Source: Proteobacteria bacterium bin106 (GTDB lineage Bacteria > Bdellovibrionota_B > Oligoflexia > Oligoflexales > Bin106). Taken from it: a stretch of 39,209 bases of DNA. Positions 1 through 8,312 of the stretch are shown here, one piece after another (position 1 is the first letter of the stretch; every line of letters begins with the position of its first letter). The notes under the pieces are model-generated. The model was not told the DNA's origin, made no database searches, and saw only the letters and a program-made list of their open reading frames with translations. A program made the translations under genes and the position numbers. The DNA is taken from contig MPNI01000023.1 of NCBI GenBank assembly GCA_002238945.1, positions 1-39,209 on the forward strand, in the 5' to 3' direction.

Positions 1-1265
1 TAAATGCTCTTTCAACTCGAGCTAGATGCTTATAAGAAGATACAACTTTCTTGGCACTCATTTCTCTTTTTGAAAGACTGGTTGTAACAACAAAAAGTCC
101 ATCAATATTGTTTTCTTCGGTAATAGCTTGTTCGTTCCTTGAGTAAGTCAACAAATTCTCTTCAATTTCTATATCAAAGAAAGGCTTTACGTGATGTCTA
201 TTTAAAATACGAAGAACGCGTTCTGTGATTTTTGGACGGCTTTTTGCACCACAGCAAGATCCTTTTCTGCACGCTTTAAGGCGTCTTTTCGTTTCCGTCT
301 CCTTGTTGCTTCTCGGTAGGGGTTATGGCAAATGATTAAGCGCATTCCAGGATATTCGTCACTTTTAACTTCACAAATATTACGTGTATCAAAAAGAGAA
401 GTTTGCATCGATTCCCCTCTTGTTTTCATAATTGTCTTTAAAGAGGGCTTTCTAAGAGCGGAGATCCAATCAATACCAAATGGTTTCAAATCCTTGTTAA
501 TATTGGTTTGCGTAACCATACCGCGGTCACCAACAAAGATGATTTTCTTAAGCCCGAATTTATGACGTAGTTTATCTATTTGATGTGATACTGTCGAAGG
601 ATCAGCGGCATTGCCTTCGAATACTTCTACGGCTACAGGACAGCCATCACGATTTGTCAGTAACCCAAATTCGATCTGAAGCTTCCCCTTTTTATTGTCA
701 CGAGAGTAGCCATAATTAGAAAGAGGACACTTTGTTCCTTCCATATACACCGAAGTAAGATCATAAAGAACAAGAGCTCCTTCTTTCAGATGTTTTTTTG
801 CCAGTTTTTTTTCGATATTATCTTGCTTTTTAAGCAACCAATCCATCGCTTTATAAAGATCATCTTTCTTTGATTTTGTTACGCCAAACTCAAGTCCTAA
901 CGTTGATTGAGGTAAATGATGACCTAGTTATAATAGCCGTCATTGTTTTCTAGATCTTTTTGATCACATTCCCAACCTCCATGCGTGAGAATTTTTGTTT
1001 GTGGATCAATGATGCGAGATGCAATCATTACCATACAAATGGAATGATATTTTGATTTTTGATCGCAGGTTATTCCAGGGATATTAAGTTTATTCATAAA
1101 GCCTTTCACCGCTGCCTGAATATCCCCAAAAATAGTAGAAGCAACTTGGGCAAGAATCGGCTAAGATAGTGTTTGTTTATGACTTCTGCCATTTTCCCAG
1201 TATGAACGGCGAATGAGTGTGGTTTTTTTGTCTGATCCATGATTTGGAACTACCTCAACATACAT
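1..1265 (-). pseudogene. Decayed IS1634-like (IS4 superfamily) transposase, runs off the left edge
   Basis: Reading leftwards from an ATG at 1263-1265, the pieces give a DDE transposase of the IS1634/IS4 type. An N-terminal piece ends at an in-frame TAG near 1161-1163, and the same frame continues to about 924. The rest is in another frame from about 905 to 215, and the C-terminal part is in a third frame from about 225 to the edge. The catalytic aspartates can be seen (YDLTS near 800, VGDRGM near 530), and the conserved glutamate lies in YKHLARVERAF at the left edge. The frame change near 220 looks like loss of one A from an A run. At least three lesions make it inactive. The family comes from motif recognition; no terminal inverted repeats were defined. 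The missing C-terminus lies outside the window. Confidence 0.8.
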
Positions 1266-1410
1266 GTTTGATCCCTTTGGTTTATGACGGCGGTAAGTAG
1301 GCTAATACATGGCTATGATTATAACATAAAAAATAAAAATGCAAATCAAATCTGAAATTTCATGTGCATTTTTTCTTCAAATTACATGAACAGTTTTTGA
1401 GGCAAAAAAA

Positions 1411-1456
1411 GCAAAAAAATCCCTCAATCCCTTATGTAAACAGGGATTGAGGGATT
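1411..1456 (-). terminator. Strong rho-independent terminator
   Basis: A perfect 14-bp inverted repeat (arms 1418-1431 and 1443-1456, loop 11 nt) is followed, on the minus strand, by a run of seven T and then a second T run. It lies about 100 bp beyond the stop of the minus-strand lipoprotein gene that ends at 1560, so it very likely ends that transcript. It also separates it from the IS remnant. Confidence 0.88.
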
Positions 1457-1559
1457 AAAGGGGTGTGTTTTTTTGCGAAACTTCAGTATCTGCTAATTTT
1501 TTATAGATAGTCATATTTTTTTGATTAAGAAATTTTCTATTTCATATGATGGGCAATGA

Positions 1560-2777
1560 TCAAAATCCAGGAGGTTCAAATTCACTGTAATTATAGGCTT
1601 CTATAGCAAAATTTTCTAATACTTTTAATTGACTAAGCATTCTTTCTTTGTCTTGATCTGTTTGTGTTTTTAGCCAATTTCTTAGCTTCCAAGCGGTATA
1701 TGATGTTCCTACTATGGGCCACTTTCTAAGTAATGTTTTGCCGCTTTCATAGCCTAGTCGACTTTTCCATGGGAAGGCATTAGTAATCCCATATCCTCCT
1801 AGTTCAGCTAAAGCTATCACTCCATCAACTGGAAGTTGTAGCCAGCGTTTTTTTTCTGGAAAAGCACATTTGGTTTGTTTATTCCATCCATACTGCCATA
1901 TTTTAATAAAAACACCAGGTAAATTGTTTCGAATAGAGCAGATATTACTTTCAATTATATCACTTAATCCACACCTATTCAGGTTCAGGTTCAGGTTTCT
2001 TTTAGTATACAAATAATCCGATAAAAATTGATCTAGCGATCCACCTTTTCTAAAATGATAGCTATGAAGACTCATGTTACGATTAAAGCCATTGGATTGA
2101 GTCCAATATCCATTAGTGTCATCATATTTTATTGTAGGTAAAGGTGGTGAATATATATGACAAGGTGTTGATCGTTTTTTCATTTCGGCTGTTGCATTTT
2201 TATGACAAGAAAAAGATTCTGCTATGAAAATCTCTTTTATTATTCTTGGCCGTTTATCATAAAGAATTTTACCATCGCTATCCTCATCAGTTTTTCCCTT
2301 AGCGGCATCAAGATAGCTGAATGTCCATCCACTTCTATTTTCATTATATATGTTTGGCAGGTTAGAAAATTTCACTCTAAAATAATCGCTATTTACTCTT
2401 TTGCCACGAGTCTTGTAGTTAATCCAGCTATCATGACCTCCAGCATCAAGTCTATTAACTTTTCTACCTTCAAGACATGGAGAAGATCCTTGAGAACGAG
2501 GCGGTGGTGTGTTATCATCGATAACTACTATGGCATTGTTTGGAGCTGGAGGTTTATTATTATCGGCAGTACCATCTCCAGAATTAGGGTTAGTAGTAAC
2601 ATCGTCACCATCATCTATGGACTGTACTTCTGAAGAAGTCTTATCTCTTGGGGTAGATTTATTACTGTTATCACAACCTACAATAATGAGGCTAGCAGCT
2701 AACACGTTAATAAAATAGATATATAATGTATGGCTATGTTTTCTTTTAATATGTAAATGTTGTGTTGTCCAGTTCAT
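1560..2777 (-). CDS. Putative lipoprotein of unknown function (405 aa)
   Basis: The N-terminus has a basic, His-rich stretch, a hydrophobic segment (about residues 17-34) and a lipobox reading IIVGC with Cys35, as in bacterial lipoproteins processed by Lgt and signal peptidase II. After the Cys comes a low-complexity Asp/Asn/Pro/Ser/Thr linker (about 36-95), then a globular region rich in aromatic residues with several Cys, which may form disulphides. The n-region is long for a signal peptide, but no later Met is available before the lipobox. A short 6-bp repeat near 1980-1999 encodes an alternating Asn-Leu run. I do not recognise a family. A weak AAGAAAG ribosome site precedes the start. The gene stands alone with its own terminator. 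Confidence 0.75.
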   Translation of the reverse strand: MNWTTQHLHIKRKHSHTLYIYFINVLAASLIIVGCDNSNKSTPRDKTSSEVQSIDDGDDVTTNPNSGDGTADNNKPPAPNNAIVVIDDNTPPPRSQGSSPCLEGRKVNRLDAGGHDSWINYKTRGKRVNSDYFRVKFSNLPNIYNENRSGWTFSYLDAAKGKTDEDSDGKILYDKRPRIIKEIFIAESFSCHKNATAEMKKRSTPCHIYSPPLPTIKYDDTNGYWTQSNGFNRNMSLHSYHFRKGGSLDQFLSDYLYTKRNLNLNLNRCGLSDIIESNICSIRNNLPGVFIKIWQYGWNKQTKCAFPEKKRWLQLPVDGVIALAELGGYGITNAFPWKSRLGYESGKTLLRKWPIVGTSYTAWKLRNWLKTQTDQDKERMLSQLKVLENFAIEAYNYSEFEPPGF

Positions 2778-3110
2778 AGTATCTTTCTTAAAAAGATGTA
2801 TTTTTCTTTCTATTTTCGATCTATGAGTTATGCATTTTCTGATAATATCATCAAGTGGATGGGCTTATCGGTCAGACATGGCTATTTGTTTAGTTTTGTT
2901 TAGAAATAAACTCTTTTCTTCAGAGGTTAGGCGTTTTGAGAATGTTTGAATACTTCTTTCCTCCACTGTAAAAGATAGGGGCTGGTTGATGTTGCCCACA
3001 AAGTTGAGTTTTTTGCAAAGCTTCCTTCAGTCAGTGGCAAGCCCTTATAGGGCATAACGAAGTTCTTAAAGAGATAGCCTATTTATCATCAAAATAATAA
3101 ACTACTTTTT
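2778..3110. other. Non-coding interval
   Basis: About 330 bp between two minus-strand genes. I see no credible ORF or RNA gene. It should hold the promoter of the lipoprotein gene at 1560-2777, but no clear -35/-10 pair could be assigned. Confidence 0.5.
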
Positions 3111-5951
3111 TCATAAAGCTGCACTCAGCATCTGGCTTAGTGCATACTTTAGATCACTGGCAATGAGTTCAACGCTATGGATACTGGCAAGTTCGTATGC
3201 GATGGTCAGTTCTAAGTGTGTGCTATCACATAGTTGAATCATGCATAAGAATATATGATTTCTAAGCTTATCTTCACTACGAAGATCTTTATGGTTAAAG
3301 AGACTACGAGTATATGCAGAAATGATATCAATGCTGAGTTGTTCTTGTTTGTTTTCAGGCTCTTCAAGTACAAAAGCAACCAATCGATAATGTAGTTCAT
3401 CATCAGTGAGGCTTGAAAAATCTTGTAGAGCATTCACATACTCACTATCCAAAATAAGCTGTCTTAAACGAGTTCCATTTTCTCTTCTTGAGACAATGTG
3501 ATTAATAAAACTCACTGTGGTTAATGATAATAATTCATTAGGACGAACAAGATATCCTGTATTCAAATCCTTGCTAGTTATTTGGGATATATGGCCTACC
3601 TCAGTAGGTCCATGATGCAATGATGTTCGATGATCTATGAAAGAAGAGATGTCATCACCTTCAAGAGATTCGATAATATTTCTAAAACGACCAAGCTGAT
3701 GATGATGAGATATCTTTGCGAAGCGTTCTAATAGATTGTGCTTTGCTGTTAATACTTCTCTTGCAATGACGCTAGTAGCAGGTTTGTTGTCATCATATTC
3801 TTTGGATAACTCTGTCATAGGGGGTGTATTGTCAGTAGATACATCAATTAACTGATCCATCATTCTGCTTCTCTGCACAGACACTCGAGTATGAGATGTA
3901 TTATAAACATCAGCTATTTCTTCTCCATAGGCATCATCAAGCTTCAGTATTATGGATAAAAAAATATGTTGAAAAAATTTTTCTTCTTTAATGTTTTCGT
4001 AAACATCATTGATATTTCCCATGGATATAACAGCTGTTTTTTGTAAGCCTTTTTTTTGTATGTATTTATCTATTTGAAAATTAGCTCGTCTTACAATACT
4101 CTGAGGATAATGGGTTTTTTCGTAGTGGAACTTTTCAACAAGAGAATCCAATTCATGGATAACTCGCAAAGAAGGCTTTTCCTTTTTTATGGATATATTG
4201 CCTTTCTTATTTGTATAAAAGATCAGCTCTTTGTGTGTTGCCATATAAAACAAGTCATCTATGATAGCTGTTCGTAATCGACTCACATAAGGAATACTCA
4301 CTCCATAGGCGATAGCAATCATCGCACCGTCCATTTGATCGAAATGAAGCACGAGTGAATAAAATATACGTTGTTGTCTTGGCATTGAGAGCTTATTTGT
4401 AATATATTTTTTCATCTTTTCAGCAGTTAGATAATATAAGTCTTGTCCATTGTATTTAGGATGGCTTTTAAGCAATAAGCGTAAGAATTCTAAAGTTTTT
4501 TGGGAATTATTTTGAAGATCTTTTTGAAAAGAATCATTTAAATATTCAAGATCTTTAATAATTTTATTATCCAAAGATTTCTTTTCTGAATTATTAAATA
4601 ACTTTCCATTGTTGCTTAGCTTTCCGTGTTGAGCCATTTTCATCAAGTCCAAGAATATTTTGCTTTTTTGACCACTTATAACACCACTGTTGCTTAAGTT
4701 GTAAAGCTTTGCCATCTTCGCACCTTTGTTTTCATCGAGAAGAAGAATAAGAGAAAAGAAGATATGTTTCTTTTTTTGAGTATTCAGATACAATGTCTCA
4801 TATTGATGCAAGTGATCTATGTCAAGATAATTCAAGCTTTGATCCTTATGCATCTGGCTGTTGTATAAGTAATGATGTTTTATGGCATATTTTACACGTT
4901 GGATAAGTTCTTGAGGATGATTTTTAAATAAATATTGATAGATTTTTTGAACCTCACTAAAACTTTTAGCACCACTGACTACGGGTGTAATATCTACATT
5001 AGAACCCGTGTAGTAAGTTCTTTTGATCTTTTCTGTCATAGCGAGTTCTTTTATTTGTTTTAATATCTTGTGTTTTTGAACAAAAATAGCTGCTCTTGTG
5101 ACGCCGTAAGCACGCGAAATATCTTTTTGTTTATCTTGATTAAGGTGTAAAATAAGCGAAAAGAAGATATGCTTTTTTCTTGGTGTAGTCAGTGTATATT
5201 CCACAAATTCTTGAATTTTTTGAGCTCGTAGATACGGGTATTCTTCTCCTTTGTAGTCATCTTGTTTTTGCAAATATGATACTAAGGAGTTGATAATGCT
5301 TTGAGGATCATCAGCCATGGTTTGTGTGAAGATTTTTGTAAGTGATGTTACAACATGTGCCTGATCAGCAGCTTTTGATGCTGTGCTTTCTTGTTGGTCT
5401 TTTGTGGAAACAGAAAAGATTGGAAAACGATTCTCTGGATCGTTTGGAGTGTCTGGTGGTAGCTCACTGGCCAAAGAATCAAGTAGGTAGTTATTTTCTT
5501 TGTGAGGTTGCGCTGATGAGGCTAATGGCCGCCTCATTGCAAGTGGGGCAGAAAATATAGCTTCACCACCACTTTGCAACATAACCCACTTTTGCCATGT
5601 GTGATAACTTAACAAAACGAGCCCTGTAAGGGCAGCGAAGTGTGCTGTGTGCTTTTTTGTGGTTATTTTATCAGCTAATTTATCAGCTATTTTATCAGCT
5701 ATTTTATTAACTAGTTTATTTTGAGTAAAATGTTGCCACGGAGATAGTATAGAACGAGCAAAAGTCTGGGAAGTGTTATAAGCATGAGAGGGCGTTTGAG
5801 CATAAACATCACTAGCAGATAATAACACTACACTTAAGCTTATACTTATGCATAATCTTGTACTTAAACGAATCACAGACTGTAAGGCAAGTGTGTAACA
5901 GCTAGCCCGTAGCATGGAGCACGCAGCTGATGTGAGTAACGGCCATTTCAT
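3111..5951 (-). CDS. Exported or membrane protein with five sigma-region-4-like HTH repeats (946 aa)
   Basis: The N-terminus has a signal-peptide-like segment (about residues 30-52, ending SASDVYAQ), then a Lys-rich repeat of the type KIADKIADKLAD (about 82-98) and a second hydrophobic helix (about 103-119). The rest contains five copies of a motif starting HIFFSLIL and continuing ..IA.aYgvs...V...r.kil..L, at about 257-302, 391-438, 524-570, 656-702 and 895-942. The first four are spaced by 132-134 residues; the gap to the fifth is about 240. The pattern (short helix with a basic start, then a two-helix HTH) resembles sigma-70 region 4 DNA-binding domains. This is my reading, not a database hit. 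Whether the repeats face the cytoplasm depends on how the two hydrophobic segments are used. An alternative start at Met13 would give a shorter signal peptide. No known family is recognised. Confidence 0.8.
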   Translation of the reverse strand: MKWPLLTSAACSMLRASCYTLALQSVIRLSTRLCISISLSVVLLSASDVYAQTPSHAYNTSQTFARSILSPWQHFTQNKLVNKIADKIADKLADKITTKKHTAHFAALTGLVLLSYHTWQKWVMLQSGGEAIFSAPLAMRRPLASSAQPHKENNYLLDSLASELPPDTPNDPENRFPIFSVSTKDQQESTASKAADQAHVVTSLTKIFTQTMADDPQSIINSLVSYLQKQDDYKGEEYPYLRAQKIQEFVEYTLTTPRKKHIFFSLILHLNQDKQKDISRAYGVTRAAIFVQKHKILKQIKELAMTEKIKRTYYTGSNVDITPVVSGAKSFSEVQKIYQYLFKNHPQELIQRVKYAIKHHYLYNSQMHKDQSLNYLDIDHLHQYETLYLNTQKKKHIFFSLILLLDENKGAKMAKLYNLSNSGVISGQKSKIFLDLMKMAQHGKLSNNGKLFNNSEKKSLDNKIIKDLEYLNDSFQKDLQNNSQKTLEFLRLLLKSHPKYNGQDLYYLTAEKMKKYITNKLSMPRQQRIFYSLVLHFDQMDGAMIAIAYGVSIPYVSRLRTAIIDDLFYMATHKELIFYTNKKGNISIKKEKPSLRVIHELDSLVEKFHYEKTHYPQSIVRRANFQIDKYIQKKGLQKTAVISMGNINDVYENIKEEKFFQHIFLSIILKLDDAYGEEIADVYNTSHTRVSVQRSRMMDQLIDVSTDNTPPMTELSKEYDDNKPATSVIAREVLTAKHNLLERFAKISHHHQLGRFRNIIESLEGDDISSFIDHRTSLHHGPTEVGHISQITSKDLNTGYLVRPNELLSLTTVSFINHIVSRRENGTRLRQLILDSEYVNALQDFSSLTDDELHYRLVAFVLEEPENKQEQLSIDIISAYTRSLFNHKDLRSEDKLRNHIFLCMIQLCDSTHLELTIAYELASIHSVELIASDLKYALSQMLSAAL

Positions 5952-6003
5952 AACCTTTTAGCCTTATAATATTGGAAGATGAAAGTACGCAAAAACACAT
6001 ATC

Positions 6004-6022
6004 ATAGTGATTTTATCACTAT
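6004..6022. promoter_or_regulatory. Short palindrome upstream of the multi-HTH gene
   Basis: Arms ATAGTGAT and ATCACTAT (8 bp, 3-nt spacer) lie 53-71 bp upstream of the start at 5951, a typical place for an operator or promoter-overlapping site. Nothing else identifies a regulator. The rest of the 5952-6298 interval holds no gene. Confidence 0.35.
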
Positions 6023-6298
6023 CATGAAGTTGTTTTGTTTATGATATCTGACTAAACAATAGAAAATAGAAAATAACAAAGATGAACAAATAACACTATA
6101 GACCATGAAGACCAAAAATTAACAGTTAACCAGAATTAACCAGAAATATTAAAGGCAGATGATCATAGCATGATAAAGATGTCTTTTCAAGACCAGATAG
6201 AGTGTGAATCTAAAAGCGCTCAACTACCTTGCCCCTACTTATAGCCAAGTTTAGCAGAGTTTGGCTATCTGTCTGTCTGTGAGGTGTTTGTGAGGTTT

Positions 6299-7462
6299 TT
6301 ATACAACAATTCTTTTGATGCTTGGATGGATAGAGGTGGTGATTTCATAAGGAATCGTTTCTTGCCAACCAGCCAGTACAGTGGCACTAAGGCAATGATG
6401 AGGAGATTTTCCGAGTAATATCACTTCTTGACCTATAAAAAAGCCTGATTTACGCGGAAGTTTTACGGTCATCATAGTCATGCTTACAGAGCCAATAATA
6501 GGGCATTTGTGATCATCAATGAGCACATAACTTTCTTGGTTACTTCCCATTTTACGGAAGTAACCATGCCAGTAACCTAGGGGCAGTACAGCCATGGTGA
6601 TATCTTCTTTTGCTGTATAGGTACTGCCATATCCCACCTGAGCACCTTTGTGCAGATCTTTGATCTGCACAATACGTGTTTTCCATGATAGGACTGGCTG
6701 GAGATGAAGATCAGGCAGGCGTCTTTGTGATTCAGCTGTGGAAAAAAAGCCATAGATGGGACCACCAAGGCGTACAATATCACCTCGTGCTTTCTTATAA
6801 AGTAAAGCAGGATGAGAAGCACCTCCGTGGCATAAATCCATGGTAAAGCCTTGGGATAGATACTGAGAAATGCAGGTTTTATAAATGGCTAATTGTTTCT
6901 TAATGGGCAAGTCAGGATGATCAGGAGGGGAAGGTGTATTAGCATAGTGTGTCATGATGCCCCTGATCAAGGATCGATGAGGAGAAGCTTTGATTTTTTG
7001 AAGAACTGTTTGAAAACGATGAGGTGATATACCTAATCGTGACATACCAGTATCGCATTTAATGAATGCTTGCTGAGGTTGCTTTAAAGCAAGCCATGCA
7101 TCTATTAAATCTTCAGAGGATAAACATACGGTTGCTTTAGGAATATGATGAGCTATGTCTGAAAGTTCTGCAGGATGCAAAGGACCAAGTACCAAAATCT
7201 TTCCAGGACAACCAAGATCACATAGCACTTGTGCTTCATCATAGTCACATATGCCATACCAAGGCAGCTGTAGATCAAAAAGAATCTGACACACCTCAAC
7301 AAGACCATGGCCATAGGCATTCGATTTCACGATAGCCATAATAGCTGTTGTCTTGAAGGTCTTTTTGAGAAGATGGATATTGGCTACAAGTGCTTTTTGA
7401 TCGATCTCTACCCAAAGTTTTCTTTGTGTATTGTCTTTATGATGTGTGTAACCCAAAACCAC
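6299..7462 (-). CDS. alr: Alanine racemase
   Basis: PLP-dependent enzyme interconverting L- and D-alanine for peptidoglycan synthesis in the cytoplasm. The PLP-binding lysine sits in AIVKSNAYGHG (Lys46), the substrate-side tyrosine region reads GYGSTY (about 277-282), and the C-terminal beta-domain carries LPLGYWHGY. Length (387 aa) is normal. The segment that usually reads H-x-x-N-S here reads HGGAS (about 212-216), a small departure from the common form. The start is a GTG at 7460-7462, and no ATG is available in frame before the first conserved residues. It lies 51 bp downstream of the tRNA-Leu gene on the same strand and may be cotranscribed with it. Confidence 0.93.
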   Translation of the reverse strand: MVLGYTHHKDNTQRKLWVEIDQKALVANIHLLKKTFKTTAIMAIVKSNAYGHGLVEVCQILFDLQLPWYGICDYDEAQVLCDLGCPGKILVLGPLHPAELSDIAHHIPKATVCLSSEDLIDAWLALKQPQQAFIKCDTGMSRLGISPHRFQTVLQKIKASPHRSLIRGIMTHYANTPSPPDHPDLPIKKQLAIYKTCISQYLSQGFTMDLCHGGASHPALLYKKARGDIVRLGGPIYGFFSTAESQRRLPDLHLQPVLSWKTRIVQIKDLHKGAQVGYGSTYTAKEDITMAVLPLGYWHGYFRKMGSNQESYVLIDDHKCPIIGSVSMTMMTVKLPRKSGFFIGQEVILLGKSPHHCLSATVLAGWQETIPYEITTSIHPSIKRIVV

Positions 7463-7567
7463 CTACATATGTCATATGCCCATGATGGATATTGATAATA
7501 GTAAAAGAAAGAGTGGTACCAGCGGGCGGACTCGAACCGCCACGCCCTTGCGAGCATCGGATTTTGA

Positions 7568-8110
7568 CGTTAACCTTATCACTTTCGTGTAAGCCAGACT
7601 ATGTCATCATCTTTAAGCTAAAAAAGTATGTATTCTATAGGAGGTTATAAGTACTCGTAAAACTCTATTCATGACTTAAAGATGTTGGGCGCTGTTTCGC
7701 CGTTGGTTTTTTACAAAGCTACTTATAAAGCTACTTATAAAGCTACTTATAAAGCTATCTATAGAGCTATAAAGTGAAAGCTTTGTGATGCTATACAACA
7801 ATCACATTCTTTATCCAAATGTATAAAAAACCTTCAGCTACTTCCTGTTATTAAACCATATCGCTATAGTTCAGGTAGTCGTTGAACCTTCACACTCTGT
7901 GCGCTTGGCTGCCTATTGGCATAGATGATAACATCCTTAGCTTTTAGGCAATTCACCCAATTTTTTCACCTATCATCACTGATAGGGCGGACCCTGATGT
8001 TTTCTTGTTTACGTGTTTTGTGTTTATATTTTTTATTATCTATTATCTATATTTCATACTTCCTTTTTTACGTTGTTTCTATGTTGTTTCTATACTGTCT
8101 TTTTAAGTGG
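7568..8110 (-). other. Group I self-splicing intron in tRNA-Leu(CAA)
   Basis: All key group I marks are present in order on the minus strand. The 5' exon ends in U and the intron ends in G. P1 can form between exon CGGAU and an internal guide GUCCG at 7988-7992, with the required terminal U-G pair. P2 is a hairpin at 7969-7986. P4 pairs 7945-7951 with 7909-7915, with a Q-like GCAGCC. P6 is at 7891-7903. P7 pairs GACUA (7876-7880) with UAGUC (7597-7601). P9 is a hairpin with a GAAA tetraloop at 7575-7593, just before the 3' end. No homing endonuclease ORF is seen, so the element is a bare ribozyme. Two parts are enlarged: the P1 loop (118 nt, A-rich) and the region between the P7 strands (about 270 nt, with a tandem repeat). 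The insertion site falls between tRNA positions 32 and 33. Confidence 0.9.
7717..7764. repeat. 12-bp tandem repeat inside the intron
   Basis: Unit AGCTACTTATAA occurs three times exactly (7717-7752), followed by a diverged fourth copy AGCTATCTATAG. It sits between the two P7 strands, probably in an enlarged P8 domain, where length variation would be tolerated. Confidence 0.85.
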
Positions 8111-8237
8111 ATCCGACGTGTCTACCAATTCCACCACGCTGGCACTTCCTCAACTCTAACATATGCCTGTCATTTTTTGAATCATCATCTTTGTACGAAA
8201 AAAGCTGTGTGTTTTTTTCCATAACGTATAATAGATA

Positions 8238-8270
8238 GGAAGTGACAAAGGAAGTGACAAAGGAAGTGAT
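8238..8270. repeat. 12-bp tandem repeat between tRNA-Leu and lysS
   Basis: Unit GGAAGTGACAAA, two full copies and a 9-bp third, in the divergent intergenic region that should carry the promoters of tRNA-Leu (minus) and lysS (plus). Copy-number change could alter promoter spacing (inference). Confidence 0.8.
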
Positions 8271-8312
8271 AAGAAGCATGGTTGAAAGGTGTGTTTTGAG
8301 CATATGTGACCT

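Larger units (their letters stand above)
7514..8143 (-). tRNA. tRNA-Leu(CAA), interrupted by a group I intron
   Basis: Two exons on the minus strand, 8111-8143 (5' half) and 7514-7567 (3' half with encoded CCA), join into a complete class II tRNA. The acceptor GCCAGCG pairs with CGCTGGT (G1-U72 wobble, as in some bacterial tRNA-Leu). The D stem is GTG/CAC and the anticodon stem TCGGA/TCCGA. The 7-nt loop TTCAAAA gives anticodon CAA. There is a long variable arm with a GCAA loop, and the T arm is GGCGG-TTCGAGT-CCGCC. The discriminator is A73. The anticodon reads leucine codon UUG. Without removal of the 543-nt insert no tRNA would form. The gene lies upstream of alr on the same strand. Confidence 0.92.

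Noticed and set aside
6241-6268. 8-bp stem ATAGCCAA/TTGGCTAT downstream of alr
   Set aside because: It has a 12-nt loop and no T tract on either strand; too weak to call a terminator.
7514-8143. tmRNA (ssrA) as an explanation for the tRNA-like 3' end
   Set aside because: The T arm is preceded by a complete leucine variable arm and anticodon stem, the 5' half is a normal tRNA-Leu, and the insert has group I core motifs rather than a tag ORF and pseudoknots.
7925-8224. Plus-strand 99-aa hydrophobic ORF
   Set aside because: It is antisense to the group I intron and tRNA exon; the T-rich strand makes a Phe/Leu-rich translation by composition.
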